This document shows positions 18,532 to 27,382 of a stretch of 53,393 nt of DNA, piece after piece. Origin of the DNA: Barnesiella sp. An22 (GTDB taxonomy: Bacteria > Bacteroidota > Bacteroidia > Bacteroidales > Barnesiellaceae); the NCBI RefSeq assembly GCF_002159975.1, contig NZ_NFJR01000015.1:1-53393 (forward strand), read 5' to 3'. The number at the start of each line of letters is the position of its first letter. Position 1 is the first letter of the stretch. The notes under the pieces were generated by a model. The model was not told the DNA's origin. It saw only the letters and a list, made by a program, of their open reading frames with translations, and ran no database searches. Position numbers and translations under genes: made by a program.

Positions 18532-19695
18532 ATGACAGCTAAACAACAAATAAAATACGGCCGACTTATCCCCGTCATGCTCTGCTTCTTTGCCATGGGT
18601 TTCGTCGACCTGGTAGGTATCGCCTCGAACTATGTGAAGGCCGACCTGGGCCTCACCGATTCGCAGGCCAATATCTTCCCGTCGCTCGTCTTCTTCTGGT
18701 TCCTCATCTTCTCGGTACCCACGGGCGTATTGATGAACCGCATCGGGCGGAAACGCACCGTGTTGCTGAGCCTCGTGGTGACCGCCGTCTCGCTGCTGTT
18801 GCCCCTCTTTGGCGACGGCTACGGACTCATGCTCTGCTCCTTCTCGCTGCTGGGCATCGGCAATGCCTTGATGCAGACCTCGCTCAACCCACTGCTGAGC
18901 AACATCATCTCGGGCGACCGTCTGGCCAGTTCGCTCACCTTCGGGCAGTTTGTCAAGGCCATCGCCTCGTTCCTGGCCCCCTATATCGCCATGTGGGGTG
19001 CCACGCAGGCCATGCCTACCTTCGGGTTGGGGTGGCGCGTGCTCTTCCCCATCTACATGGTCATTGCCATCATCGCCATCCTGTGGCTCTCGTCGACCCC
19101 CATCGATGAAGAGAAACCCGACAAGGCTTCGGGATTCCGCGAATGCCTGCGCCTGCTGGGCAAGCCCTTCATCCTGCTCTGTTTTCTGGGTATCATGTGC
19201 CACGTAGGCATCGACGTAGGTACCAACACCACGGCTCCCAAGCTGCTGATCGAGCGGGTGGGCATCACCCTCGAGGAGGCCGGCTTTGCCACCAGCCTCT
19301 ACTTTATCTTCCGTACGGCCGGGTGTCTGCTGGGAACCTTTATCCTGCGTCACCTTTCGGGCCGTAAATTCCTGGCCATCAGTGTGGCCTGCATGCTGGT
19401 AGCCATGATCGGGCTGCTCTCTACCGAGTCGCTCCCCGTCATCTACGCCTGCATCGCCCTCATCGGCTTCGGCAACTCCAACGTCTTCTCCATCATCTTT
19501 GCCCAGGCTCTTACCGCCGTTCCCGACAAAAAGAACGAGGCTTCGGGACTGATGATCATGGGCCTCTTCGGCGGCACCATATTCCCGCTGCTGATGGGTG
19601 TGGCCAGCGACGCCGTGGGTCAGGCCGGTGCCATAGCCGTGATGACCGTAGGGGTTCTCTACCTGATTGTATACACCATCAAACTGAAAAAATAA
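18532..19695 (+). CDS. MFS sugar permease, FucP/GluP-like
   Basis: The 387-residue, twelve-helix transporter has the MFS loop 2-3 motif (GVLMNRIGRKRT) and a pattern similar to the Bacteroides permeases that take up free hexoses next to fructan loci. The ATG at 18532 was chosen; an in-frame start 63 bases upstream would add a non-membrane leader with no family support. It follows GH36 by 100 bases that include an imperfect hairpin (18447-18489), and precedes the kinase by 39 bases. It would import fructose, glucose or galactose freed in the periplasm; fructose is the best guess because of the kinase next door. Confidence 0.88.
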   Translation: MTAKQQIKYGRLIPVMLCFFAMGFVDLVGIASNYVKADLGLTDSQANIFPSLVFFWFLIFSVPTGVLMNRIGRKRTVLLSLVVTAVSLLLPLFGDGYGLMLCSFSLLGIGNALMQTSLNPLLSNIISGDRLASSLTFGQFVKAIASFLAPYIAMWGATQAMPTFGLGWRVLFPIYMVIAIIAILWLSSTPIDEEKPDKASGFRECLRLLGKPFILLCFLGIMCHVGIDVGTNTTAPKLLIERVGITLEEAGFATSLYFIFRTAGCLLGTFILRHLSGRKFLAISVACMLVAMIGLLSTESLPVIYACIALIGFGNSNVFSIIFAQALTAVPDKKNEASGLMIMGLFGGTIFPLLMGVASDAVGQAGAIAVMTVGVLYLIVYTIKLKK

Positions 19696-19734
19696 CTTAT
19701 CGACTTATTAAATTCAAACACTAATTATAACGCC

Positions 19735-20631
19735 ATGAACAATAACGACCATATCATCGTAGGAATGGGCGAAGCACTGTGGGACGTGCTGCCCGAAGGA
19801 AAGAAACTGGGTGGAGCTCCTGCAAACTTTGCCTATCACGTATCGCAATTCGGCTTGAACAGCCGGGTAGTAAGTGCCGTAGGCCAGGACAAGCTGGGCA
19901 CCGAAATACTCGACAACTTCCGCGAGAAACGGCTGCAAGGGATTATCGAAACGGTACCCTACCCCACCGGCACCGTGCAGGTTACGCTCGACAACGAGGG
20001 TGTGCCCTGCTACGACATCAAAGAGGGAGTAGCCTGGGACAACATACCCTATACCGAAGAACTGGACCAACTGGCTCGCCAGACACAGGCCATCTGCTTC
20101 GGGTCGCTGGCACAGCGCAGCATCGTTTCGCGCGAGACCATAGCCCGATTCCTCGCCACCATGCCCGATACACCCGAGACGTTGAAAATCTTCGACATCA
20201 ACCTGCGCCAGAGCTTCTACACCAAAGAGATTCTGTGCGACTCGTTCAGCCGCTGCAACGTGCTGAAGATAAACGACGAGGAGCTGGTAACGGTAAGCCG
20301 TCTGTTTGGCTACCCCGGCATCGACCTGCAAGACAAGTGCTGGATTCTGCTGGCCAAGTATAACCTGAAGATGCTCATCCTCACCTGCGGCGTAAACGGC
20401 AGCTATGTCTTTACCCCGGGTCATGTGTCGTTTGTAGAGACTCCCACCGTACAGGTGGCCGACACCGTAGGTGCGGGCGACTCGTTCACCGCCGCCTTTA
20501 CCGCCGCCATCATCCGCGGCCGTTCGGTACGTGAGGCCCACCAGCTGGCCGTCGACACCTCGGCCTACGTGTGCACGCAGCAAGGAGCCATGCCCGTGCT
20601 GCCCGAGAGCCTCACCAGTCGGTTGGCTTAA
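19735..20631 (+). CDS. PfkB-family sugar kinase, probable fructokinase
   Basis: The 298-residue protein shows the ribokinase/PfkB fold: GEALWDVLP and GGAPANFAYH near the N terminus (substrate binding) and DTVGAGDSF near the C terminus, with Asp249 as catalytic base. Family members beside GH32 genes in Bacteroides phosphorylate fructose to fructose 6-phosphate. It is the last gene of the GH32-GH36-permease-kinase run and is followed by a strong terminator. Other hexoses are possible but less likely given the GH32 partner. Confidence 0.88.
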   Translation: MNNNDHIIVGMGEALWDVLPEGKKLGGAPANFAYHVSQFGLNSRVVSAVGQDKLGTEILDNFREKRLQGIIETVPYPTGTVQVTLDNEGVPCYDIKEGVAWDNIPYTEELDQLARQTQAICFGSLAQRSIVSRETIARFLATMPDTPETLKIFDINLRQSFYTKEILCDSFSRCNVLKINDEELVTVSRLFGYPGIDLQDKCWILLAKYNLKMLILTCGVNGSYVFTPGHVSFVETPTVQVADTVGAGDSFTAAFTAAIIRGRSVREAHQLAVDTSAYVCTQQGAMPVLPESLTSRLA

Positions 20632-20652
20632 TACTACTTTTTCTTTTATTTT

Positions 20653-20714
20653 GACGAGGGCGATCCTCCCGATACGAACCGGGGCGGTCGTCCTCGTCGT
20701 ATAACCGTTTTTTT
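20653..20714 (+). terminator. Terminator of the sugar operon
   Basis: GACGAGG (20653-20659) pairs with CCTCGTC (20692-20698), and the stem continues inward with a few interruptions. A seven-T run follows at 20708-20714. It separates the catabolic operon from the regulator gene. Confidence 0.75.
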
Positions 20715-20857
20715 CTCATATCCAGCATTTAACAGGCTACCCTACGCCACTCGCGCAACAGCCGAAACCCGGCCGGGGCAACCCCGAAGGCAGCTCGACA
20801 AAGGGGCTGTACCGCAATTCTTTCACTTGGCAGGCGTGCTCTTCTCATTAAATTTTT

Positions 20858-20865
20858 TATCTTTG
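20858..20865 (+). promoter_or_regulatory. Candidate -7 element for the HTCS gene
   Basis: TATCTTTG matches TAnnTTTG and lies 28 bases before the HTCS ATG, so the regulator appears to have its own promoter. Confidence 0.55.
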
Positions 20866-20893
20866 CCTATCTTAATCCTCAAAATGAGAAGCT

Positions 20894-23659
20894 ATGAGAC
20901 GCCTACCTTTTCTTTTGCTCCTCGCCTCGTGCACTCTCGTGCTGTTGCTTACCGCCTGTACCCAGGAGAAAAACCGTTTTCTCATAGGGGTATCGCAATG
21001 CAGCGACGACGAGTGGCGCACCCAGATGAACAAGGAAATCCGCCGCGAAGCGCTCTTCTATCCCGGATTGGATGTGGAGATTCGGTCGGCTAACGACGAT
21101 AACCAACGCCAGATTGCCGACATCGAATACTTTATCGACGAGGGGGCCGACCTCATCGTGGTGGCTCCCAACGAGGCCGAAGCCATTGCCCCCATCGTGG
21201 AGAAGGCTTACAGCCAGGGAATACCCGTCGTACTGGTCGACCGCAAAACCGACTCGGACCACTATACCGCCTATATCGGAGCCGACAACTACGACATGGG
21301 CTACCAGATAGGTACCTACATTGCCAGCCGCTTGCACGGACAGGGCAACATGGTAGAACTCACAGGATTGAAGGGCTCTACCCCGGCCCGTGACCGCCAC
21401 CAGGGATTGGTCGACGCCCTCTCGCATCATCCCGGTATCCGCATCGTAGCCACGGCCGATGCCGGTTGGTTCCAACAGTCGGCCGAAGAGGCTTTCGACT
21501 CCATTCTGGCCCGGCAACCCCGCATCGATCTCGTCTTTGCCCACAACGACCGCATGGCCGCCGGAGCTCACGAGGCAGCCGTGCGCGAGGGCCGTGCCGG
21601 CCACATGCTCTTTGTGGGAGTCGATGCCCTGTCGGGTAAAGAGATGGGCGTGGGACTGGTTGCCGACAGCATACTCGATGCCACCTTTATCTACCCCACG
21701 GGGGGCGACCGGGTGGTGCAGGTAGCCATGGATATACTCGAAGGGCGCGACTTCCCGCGCGAAACGCTGCTCTCGACGGCACTGGTCAACCATCAGAATG
21801 CCCGCATCATGCAGATGCAGAATGCACACATCAGCACCCTCGACGAGAAAATCGAGCGGCTCAACAGTCAGCTCGACGCCTTCCTGATGCGCTACTCGGC
21901 CCAACGCATGTTCCTCTATGCCTGTATCGTGATTCTGGTGCTGGTGGGTATCCTGCTCGTGATTGTCGTGCGGGCCTTCTGGACCAAAAACCGGCTCAAT
22001 ACCGAACTGTCGGACCAGAAACGGCAACTCGAGGAACAGCGCGACCAGCTCATCACCCTCTCGCGCCAGCTCGAAGATGCCACCCATGCCAAACTGGCTT
22101 TCTTCACCAACGTGTCGCACGACTTCCGCACACCGCTCACACTCATTGCCGACCCGGTAGACCAGCTCGGCCAGAGCCAGCACCTCGACAAGCACGAGCG
22201 CTTTCTGCTCAACATCATCCACAAAAACGTAACGGTGCTGTTGCGGCTCGTCAACCAGGTGCTCGACTTCCGTAAATTCGAGGATGGCAAACTGCAATTG
22301 CGCCTGAGCCAGTTCGACCTGCGCAACTCGCTTGCCGAGTGGAGCGACGCCTTCCGCACCCTCTCCTACCGCAAGCACATCCACTTCGACATCCAGGCCG
22401 AAGAAGATACCGACTTTACCGTCACGGCCGATGCCGAGAAACTGGAGCGCATCGTCTACAACCTGCTCTCCAACGCCTTCAAGTTCACACCCGACAATGG
22501 CTCGATTCGCATCACCCTCGCCCGATACGACCACGAGGGCGAGCCCTACCTGCGGCTGCAAGTCGCCGATACCGGCGTGGGCATGCCGGCCGAGCATGTG
22601 CAGCACATCTTCGACAGCTTCTACCAGATAGACGTCCACCATGCCGGCTCGGGTATCGGGCTGGCTCTGGTCAAGGCCTTTGTCGAAATGCACCACGGCA
22701 CCATACGCGTGGAGACGACCGAGGGGCAAGGTACCTGCTTCACCATAGAGATGCCGGCCCGGCAGTCGGGAGCTCTCGACCCCGACACTACCCGCAGTGC
22801 CGTGCTTACCAACCTGAAAGAGGGGGCCGTACTGGCTGCCGACCAGGAGACGTTGCAGGCCCAGCCGCGCGAGACGACGCCCGACGACAAACCGAGTGTG
22901 CTCGTTATCGACGACAATCAGGACATACGCGACTATGTGCGGACCATACTGCAAGACCAATATCAGGTTATCGAGGCGGCCAACGGCCAAGAGGGCATAC
23001 GCCTGGCCATGAAGTACGTGCCCGACGCCATCATCTGCGACGTGATGATGCCCGTGATGGATGGGCTGGAGTGTTGCCGCCGGCTGAAGTCGGAGCTGCA
23101 AACCTCGCACATCCCCGTGATGATGCTCACCGCCTATGCCATGGACGAGCAGAAAATCAAGGGTTATGAGTGCGGAGCCGACTCGTACATTGCCAAGCCC
23201 TTCAGTGCCCGGCTGCTCACCGTGCGCCTGCACAACCTCATCGAGAACCGGCACCGCCTGCAAAACATCTTTACCGAGAACGGCAATACGCCTCTCTCCC
23301 CGGCAAAGACTCCGGTAAGCGACGTAGACAAGGGCTTTGCCGAAAAGCTGCGCCGCATCATCGACGAGAATCTGTCGAATGCCAACTTCAGCGTCGAGGA
23401 GCTGGGCGAACAGATTGGGCTGAGCCGCGTGCAGCTCTACCGCAAGACCAAGGCGCTGTATGGCTACTCGCCCAACGAACTGATGCGCATCGCACGCCTC
23501 AAACGGGCGGCCTCGCTGCTGGCCTCGACCGAGAAGACGGTGGCCGAGATTACCTACGAGGTGGGCTTCAGTTCGCCCTCGTACTTCACGAAATGTTACA
23601 AGGAGTATTTCGGCGAGATTCCTACCGAATTTCTCAAACGGAAAAAAGGCGAAAGCTGA
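20894..23659 (+). CDS. Hybrid two-component system (HTCS) with periplasmic sugar-binding domain
   Basis: The 921-residue protein joins an entire two-component pathway. In order: lipoprotein-like signal (LTAC), a type I periplasmic binding protein domain (about residues 28-310, e.g. GADLIVVAPNEAEAI and FAHNDRMAAG), a coiled coil, one membrane helix (339-363), HisKA with His409 in NVSHDFRTPLTLI, HATPase, a receiver with Asp716 in CDVMMPVMDG, and an AraC-type DNA-binding domain at the C terminus (FSVEELGEQIGLSRVQLYRK). Unlike most HTCS, which sense with two-bladed-propeller repeats, this one uses a sugar-binding domain, as the fructose-sensing regulator of the Bacteroides levan locus does (family knowledge). 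It should induce the GH32/GH36 operon and receptor in response to a monosaccharide, probably fructose (inference). Confidence 0.93.
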   Translation: MRRLPFLLLLASCTLVLLLTACTQEKNRFLIGVSQCSDDEWRTQMNKEIRREALFYPGLDVEIRSANDDNQRQIADIEYFIDEGADLIVVAPNEAEAIAPIVEKAYSQGIPVVLVDRKTDSDHYTAYIGADNYDMGYQIGTYIASRLHGQGNMVELTGLKGSTPARDRHQGLVDALSHHPGIRIVATADAGWFQQSAEEAFDSILARQPRIDLVFAHNDRMAAGAHEAAVREGRAGHMLFVGVDALSGKEMGVGLVADSILDATFIYPTGGDRVVQVAMDILEGRDFPRETLLSTALVNHQNARIMQMQNAHISTLDEKIERLNSQLDAFLMRYSAQRMFLYACIVILVLVGILLVIVVRAFWTKNRLNTELSDQKRQLEEQRDQLITLSRQLEDATHAKLAFFTNVSHDFRTPLTLIADPVDQLGQSQHLDKHERFLLNIIHKNVTVLLRLVNQVLDFRKFEDGKLQLRLSQFDLRNSLAEWSDAFRTLSYRKHIHFDIQAEEDTDFTVTADAEKLERIVYNLLSNAFKFTPDNGSIRITLARYDHEGEPYLRLQVADTGVGMPAEHVQHIFDSFYQIDVHHAGSGIGLALVKAFVEMHHGTIRVETTEGQGTCFTIEMPARQSGALDPDTTRSAVLTNLKEGAVLAADQETLQAQPRETTPDDKPSVLVIDDNQDIRDYVRTILQDQYQVIEAANGQEGIRLAMKYVPDAIICDVMMPVMDGLECCRRLKSELQTSHIPVMMLTAYAMDEQKIKGYECGADSYIAKPFSARLLTVRLHNLIENRHRLQNIFTENGNTPLSPAKTPVSDVDKGFAEKLRRIIDENLSNANFSVEELGEQIGLSRVQLYRKTKALYGYSPNELMRIARLKRAASLLASTEKTVAEITYEVGFSSPSYFTKCYKEYFGEIPTEFLKRKKGES

Positions 23660-23734
23660 CTCCGCCCTCGCCTCTAATCTATCTCTATTTTTCCCGGTAT
23701 CCTCACAGACATGCCAGACAGCGGCCTGCGCCGG

Positions 23735-24532
23735 TTACAGCACGTGCCAATGCTCGAGAGCACGCTTCACCCCGTCGTCGTCGACCGAGGTCGTCACATA
23801 GTCGGCCACAGCCTTCAGCGGTTCGTTGGCGTTGCCCATGGCCACCCCGATGCCGGCTACCTGCAGCATGCGGGTATCATTGCCCCCGTCGCCGAAAGCC
23901 ATGGTGGCCTCGACGGGGAAACCGAAGTGACGGGCTACGGTCTTCACCCCCTCGCCCTTATCGACCCCGCGAGCGGTCACATCGGCAAAGGCGGGATACC
24001 ACCGGCTCGACTCGCACGAGGGGAGCAGCGGCATAATCTCGGCCTCGACATCGGCCGTAATGATAGGGGTCATCTGGGTGATGCGCTGCTGCAACAGGGT
24101 GTCGAGCGATACGGGGCTCGAAATCTGTTGCAGGTCGAGCAGACGGTGGAAAAACTCCTCGACCTCGTGCGTAGCGTTGTAGAGCAAGGCATCGGTCTCG
24201 CCCACTAGAATGCAGGGGAAATGACGCTCGTCGGAGAAGCGCATCATCGTGCGCACATCGGCTTCGGGTATCGCATGGCAGGCCACCACCTGCCCGTCGA
24301 TGACGATGCAGGCACCGTTGGTGGTCACATAGCCATCGACGAGATGGGCTATGTCGGCCAGGTTGTTAATGTAGACCAAGGGGCGGCCCGTGGCGATAAA
24401 AATCTTGATTCCCTTCTGCTTGGCCGCCTCGATGGCCTCGATGGTCGAGCGGGGAATACGGTGGGTATTGAAACTGACGAGCGTGCCGTCTATATCGAAA
24501 AACAGGGCTTTAATTTCTCTTTCCTTTTCCAT
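23735..24532 (-). CDS. HAD-superfamily hydrolase, Cof type
   Basis: The protein of 265 residues has HAD motif I (FFDIDGTL), motif II (IATGRP) and the C-terminal motif IV (GDGGNDTRML), with a large type IIB cap between them. Cof-type enzymes dephosphorylate sugar phosphates or cofactors such as pyridoxal phosphate or FMN; the substrate here is unknown. The frame could begin at 24550 (MMYLCRMEKE), but the ATG at 24532 sits directly after a TAnnTTTG element, which favours the shorter form. It converges on the HTCS gene. Confidence 0.88.
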   Translation of the reverse strand: MEKEREIKALFFDIDGTLVSFNTHRIPRSTIEAIEAAKQKGIKIFIATGRPLVYINNLADIAHLVDGYVTTNGACIVIDGQVVACHAIPEADVRTMMRFSDERHFPCILVGETDALLYNATHEVEEFFHRLLDLQQISSPVSLDTLLQQRITQMTPIITADVEAEIMPLLPSCESSRWYPAFADVTARGVDKGEGVKTVARHFGFPVEATMAFGDGGNDTRMLQVAGIGVAMGNANEPLKAVADYVTTSVDDDGVKRALEHWHVL

Positions 24533-24536
24533 ACGG

Positions 24537-24544
24537 CAAAGATA
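24537..24544 (-). promoter_or_regulatory. -7 element abutting the HAD start codon
   Basis: On the minus strand TATCTTTG (a full TAnnTTTG match) ends 5 bases before the ATG at 24532. Transcription would then start at or within a few bases of the start codon, so the mRNA would be nearly leaderless. Confidence 0.45.
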
Positions 24545-24612
24545 CATCAAAGCGCGCAGACTCGAGCCGGATATAACCTTTTTTCACGAGGCTCCCGACT
24601 CTGCCGGGCATG

Positions 24613-24644
24613 AAAAAATCCGCCTGAACGAGCAGACGGATTTT
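24613..24644 (-). terminator. Terminator of the hemerythrin-regulator operon
   Basis: AAAATCCG and CGGATTTT form a long stem with inner CTG / CAG pairing. On the minus strand it runs into six T residues, 38 bases after the regulator stop codon. It may work in both directions. Confidence 0.75.
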
Positions 24645-24682
24645 CCCAAAAACAACATCAAATAACTTATATAACGAAGTAA

Positions 24683-25300
24683 TCACTCCTCACGGTTATA
24701 AATGGAATCCTTTATGTCGTTGATATCGACAAACTTGTTGACTATGGCGTAGATGGTGAGCCCGGCCGGACTGTGTATCTGCAACTTGCCGGCAATGTTG
24801 CGCCGGTGGGTGATGACCGTATGGGCCGACAGGCACAGCTGCTCGGCAATCTGCTTGTTGGTCATGCCCTTGACTACGCCGATGATAATCTCTTTCTCAC
24901 GCTCGGTGAGGGGCTCCTGGCGCACCGTCTCCTCGGGAGCGGCGTGTACCAGGCGGTCGAACTTCTCGCGTATCTGCTCGGCCGTGTCGTAAATCGAGAT
25001 GACCTCGTCGTACAGTTTCAGGACCGAGGCATCGACCAACGAGTTTTGCAGGGCGATACACTTCGGGGCCGGTCCGTCGGCACCCTTCTTGATCTGCGCT
25101 ACCGAGACCACTCCCGCCAGCCCGGGATTGACGATGAACACATCGGGCTTGCGCCACGCCAGCGAGGCGGTGAGCTGCTGCACGTCGGCCACCTCGGTCG
25201 TCTCGATATTGATGGTGGTCAACTTCTTCAGCACCGAGAGCAACCCCTTGCGGATAATCAACGAGGGCTCGGCTACAATCACTTTTACGACAGGCTTCAT
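24683..25300 (-). CDS. LuxR/NarL-type regulator with degenerate receiver domain
   Basis: The 205-residue protein has a receiver-like N-terminal domain (about 1-120) and an intact LuxR-type helix-turn-helix (LTEREKEIIIGVVKGMTNKQIAE, split by about 10 residues from HTVITHRRNI). The receiver lacks key residues: the acidic pair is Ala10-Glu11 and the phosphoacceptor position is Asn58 (FIVNPG) instead of Asp. It therefore probably is not switched by ordinary phosphorylation. Its ATG overlaps the stop of the hemerythrin gene by 4 bases, so both are made together. The frame stays open far upstream, but that part overlaps the hemerythrin gene and has no family likeness. Confidence 0.88.
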   Translation of the reverse strand: MKPVVKVIVAEPSLIIRKGLLSVLKKLTTINIETTEVADVQQLTASLAWRKPDVFIVNPGLAGVVSVAQIKKGADGPAPKCIALQNSLVDASVLKLYDEVISIYDTAEQIREKFDRLVHAAPEETVRQEPLTEREKEIIIGVVKGMTNKQIAEQLCLSAHTVITHRRNIAGKLQIHSPAGLTIYAIVNKFVDINDIKDSIYNREE

Positions 25301-25992
25301 CTCGTTTCGTCTATTTGGTTTTCCAGCTCCTGAATGGCCGGGACAAACAGGTAATCTTCTATATAGTTGTGCGAGGCCAGGTCCTGCTCGCAGGTAAAGA
25401 TGTCGAACAAGACACTGTTCAACTCGTTGCTGCTCGTGGCCGGGTAATACTTGATGAGTATATTTTTCAGCTCGGTGAGCTTGGCCTCGACCTGGTCGTG
25501 CCGCTTGCGAAAGACGGCAATGCTGTACTCGCCGGGATGCACGCCGTTGAGCAGGGCCGTCACGTAGGGAAAGACCGTGCGCTCTTCGTAGCGCATGTGC
25601 TTCTGCACCTCGGCCACATACTCGTCGAAAAAGCGGAGTATGGCAATGGCTATATCCTTGGCCCCGCAGTCGATGGCCCCCAGCAGATTGCGCCGGATGG
25701 CCGGCAGCCTGAAGTTGAGGAAATAGTCGTGCGAGTTGTGCAGATAGCCCAGCAGGGCCCCCACCGATATGTCGCTCTTGTACTCCTCGGGGTCGCCCTC
25801 GTCGAGCAACAGATTGACCACAGCCAGGAAGGTATCGGTATGCACGCCGTTCTCGTCGCACACCTGCCCTATGCTTTTGTCGCCGAAACCCAGGGCGATG
25901 CCGAAGCGGCTCATCACCAGCAGCACGGGATAGTTGTCGCACACCAAATCGCTCATGCGATTGTCTCGATTATAGGCTCCCAGTTTATACAT
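25297..25992 (-). CDS. Hemerythrin-domain protein, possible di-iron oxygen or NO sensor
   Basis: The 231-residue protein has the spaced ligands of a hemerythrin four-helix bundle: His85 and His88 in LHNSHDYF, His132 and Glu136 in HMRYEERTVF, His165, and His208 with Glu212 in HNYIEDYLF. Such proteins hold two iron atoms and bind or sense O2 or NO; relatives of the ScdA/YtfE kind repair damaged iron-sulfur proteins. It is co-translated with a DNA-binding regulator that lacks the phosphorylation site, so it could pass an oxygen or NO signal to that partner (inference). No signal peptide: cytoplasmic. Confidence 0.85.
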   Translation of the reverse strand: MYKLGAYNRDNRMSDLVCDNYPVLLVMSRFGIALGFGDKSIGQVCDENGVHTDTFLAVVNLLLDEGDPEEYKSDISVGALLGYLHNSHDYFLNFRLPAIRRNLLGAIDCGAKDIAIAILRFFDEYVAEVQKHMRYEERTVFPYVTALLNGVHPGEYSIAVFRKRHDQVEAKLTELKNILIKYYPATSSNELNSVLFDIFTCEQDLASHNYIEDYLFVPAIQELENQIDETR

Positions 25993-26021
25993 TCTATTCT
26001 CTTTTTTCGTTCATGAATACA

Positions 26022-26029
26022 CAAAGATA
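26022..26029 (-). promoter_or_regulatory. Candidate -7 element for the hemerythrin operon
   Basis: The minus strand reads TATCTTTG (TAnnTTTG), 30 bases before the hemerythrin ATG. Confidence 0.55.
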
Positions 26030-26222
26030 GTCATATTCTCACAGTCACAAAATCGTTGCCGGTTTCGACACTACAAAGAAACAGCATTCGTACCACCTGC
26101 ACAATCCCCTTTTTAGATGAAACCAACGCACATCCCTACCTAATTGTTGGGAGTCTGTATCGTCATGCCACAAACGGAGCTGACAACCGACCTAATTTTA
26201 CGCCGTAAAAAGAACGGAAAAG

Positions 26223-26792
26223 ATGATAACGATACTACTCGACAACGGCCACGGCTGCGACACGCCGGGCAAACGATCGCCCGTGTGGCCCGACGGGCGC
26301 CAACTGCTCGAATGGGAGTTCAACCGCGACATCGTTTCGCGCATGGCTCAACAGCTCGACCAGGCGGGCATCGCCTGCCGTCGCCTGGTTCCCGAAGATA
26401 CCGACATCGCCCTGTCCGAGCGGTGCCGACGTGCCAACCAGTGGGCCCGCCAGGGCGACTGCCTGCTGGTCTCGGTCCACGCCAACGCCGGCGGCGGGAG
26501 CGGCGGCGAGGTATACAGCTACCCGGGTGCCGACAAGAGCCGGCAGTATGCCCACCTCTTCGACGAGGTGTGGCCCCTCGTCTTCCCCGACCTGCGTTTC
26601 AGAGGGTGCAAGGAGGCCAACTTCGCCATCTTGCGCGAGAGCCTCTGCCCCGCCCTGCTCACCGAAAGCCTATTCATGGACAACGAGCACGACTGCCGGA
26701 TACTGCTCTCGCCCGAGGGGCGCGACCGGATAGCCCGCTGGCATGTCGAATCGATACGACGCATTCTGCAACAATTTTTTCCCAATCGGTAA
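26223..26792 (+). CDS. N-acetylmuramoyl-L-alanine amidase (Amidase_3)
   Basis: The 189-residue protein is a bare Amidase_3 catalytic domain. Zinc ligands and catalytic residues are visible: His10 in LDNGHG, a Glu in LLEWEFN, His in SVHANA and the Glu in LLTESLFMDNEHD. It would cleave the bond between MurNAc and the stem peptide of peptidoglycan. There is no signal peptide or membrane segment, which is unusual for a housekeeping amidase and suits an endolysin-like or otherwise exported enzyme. The neighbours give no phage context. Confidence 0.87.
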   Translation: MITILLDNGHGCDTPGKRSPVWPDGRQLLEWEFNRDIVSRMAQQLDQAGIACRRLVPEDTDIALSERCRRANQWARQGDCLLVSVHANAGGGSGGEVYSYPGADKSRQYAHLFDEVWPLVFPDLRFRGCKEANFAILRESLCPALLTESLFMDNEHDCRILLSPEGRDRIARWHVESIRRILQQFFPNR

Positions 26793-26841
26793 ACTTTTCG
26801 CCGCCACGCATGTTATAGGAGAAAACCAATTATACAACGAT

Positions 26842-27348
26842 ATGAAAAAAATTGTTTTTACAGTTCTTGCTGCGGCGGCACTCATAGCCTGCCAATCGAA
26901 CAATAACAAAAATCAAATGATCGACGAAGGCGAAGCCGTAGAGATGATGGGTACCGACTCGACCGGTATGGTGGACATCTTTGCCTACGAAGGCGTGGTA
27001 CCGTCGGAGTCGGGCCAAGGCGACAGCATCGACTACATGGTGATTATCACCCAGCAAATCGACACGGTAAACGGGGTGTACCAGATGACCCAAACCTATG
27101 TGACGGCCGACGGCAAAGCCGGCCAGCAGATGAAGAGCAAGGGTAAGAAGCTGTTCCAGCGAGGCACCCCGCAGAACAAAACGGCCAAGGTGTATAAACT
27201 GGTTCCCGACAGCGGTTCGAACCAGACGGTAAACCTGTGGGTCGAGACCGATACGACGGTCGTATTGCTCGACGACCAGATGAAGGCCCCGGCCAAACCC
27301 GACAAGCATCGGCTCAAAGCGGTAAAACATCACAAGCACCACCTGTAA
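26842..27348 (+). CDS. Small lipoprotein of unknown function
   Basis: The 168-residue protein begins MKKIVFTVLAAAALIAC, a clear lipoprotein signal with the acylated Cys at residue 17. The mature part has short beta-rich stretches (DSIDYMVIITQQIDTVNGVYQMTQTYV) and a basic, His-rich tail (KAVKHHKHHL). The start at 26842 was chosen for the signal sequence; the open frame begins 99 bases earlier inside the amidase gene. I recognise no family. It follows the amidase by 49 bases and ends at a strong terminator, so the two may be co-transcribed. Confidence 0.8.
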   Translation: MKKIVFTVLAAAALIACQSNNNKNQMIDEGEAVEMMGTDSTGMVDIFAYEGVVPSESGQGDSIDYMVIITQQIDTVNGVYQMTQTYVTADGKAGQQMKSKGKKLFQRGTPQNKTAKVYKLVPDSGSNQTVNLWVETDTTVVLLDDQMKAPAKPDKHRLKAVKHHKHHL

Positions 27349-27382
27349 TCTTGCAATATTGTTTTAGGTTTATAGAGAGGAA

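Noticed and set aside
25301-25942. N-terminal extension of the LuxR-type regulator frame
   Set aside because: Overlaps the hemerythrin gene in another frame; arginine-rich antisense-type composition and no family likeness; the ATG at 25300 gives a normal receiver start.
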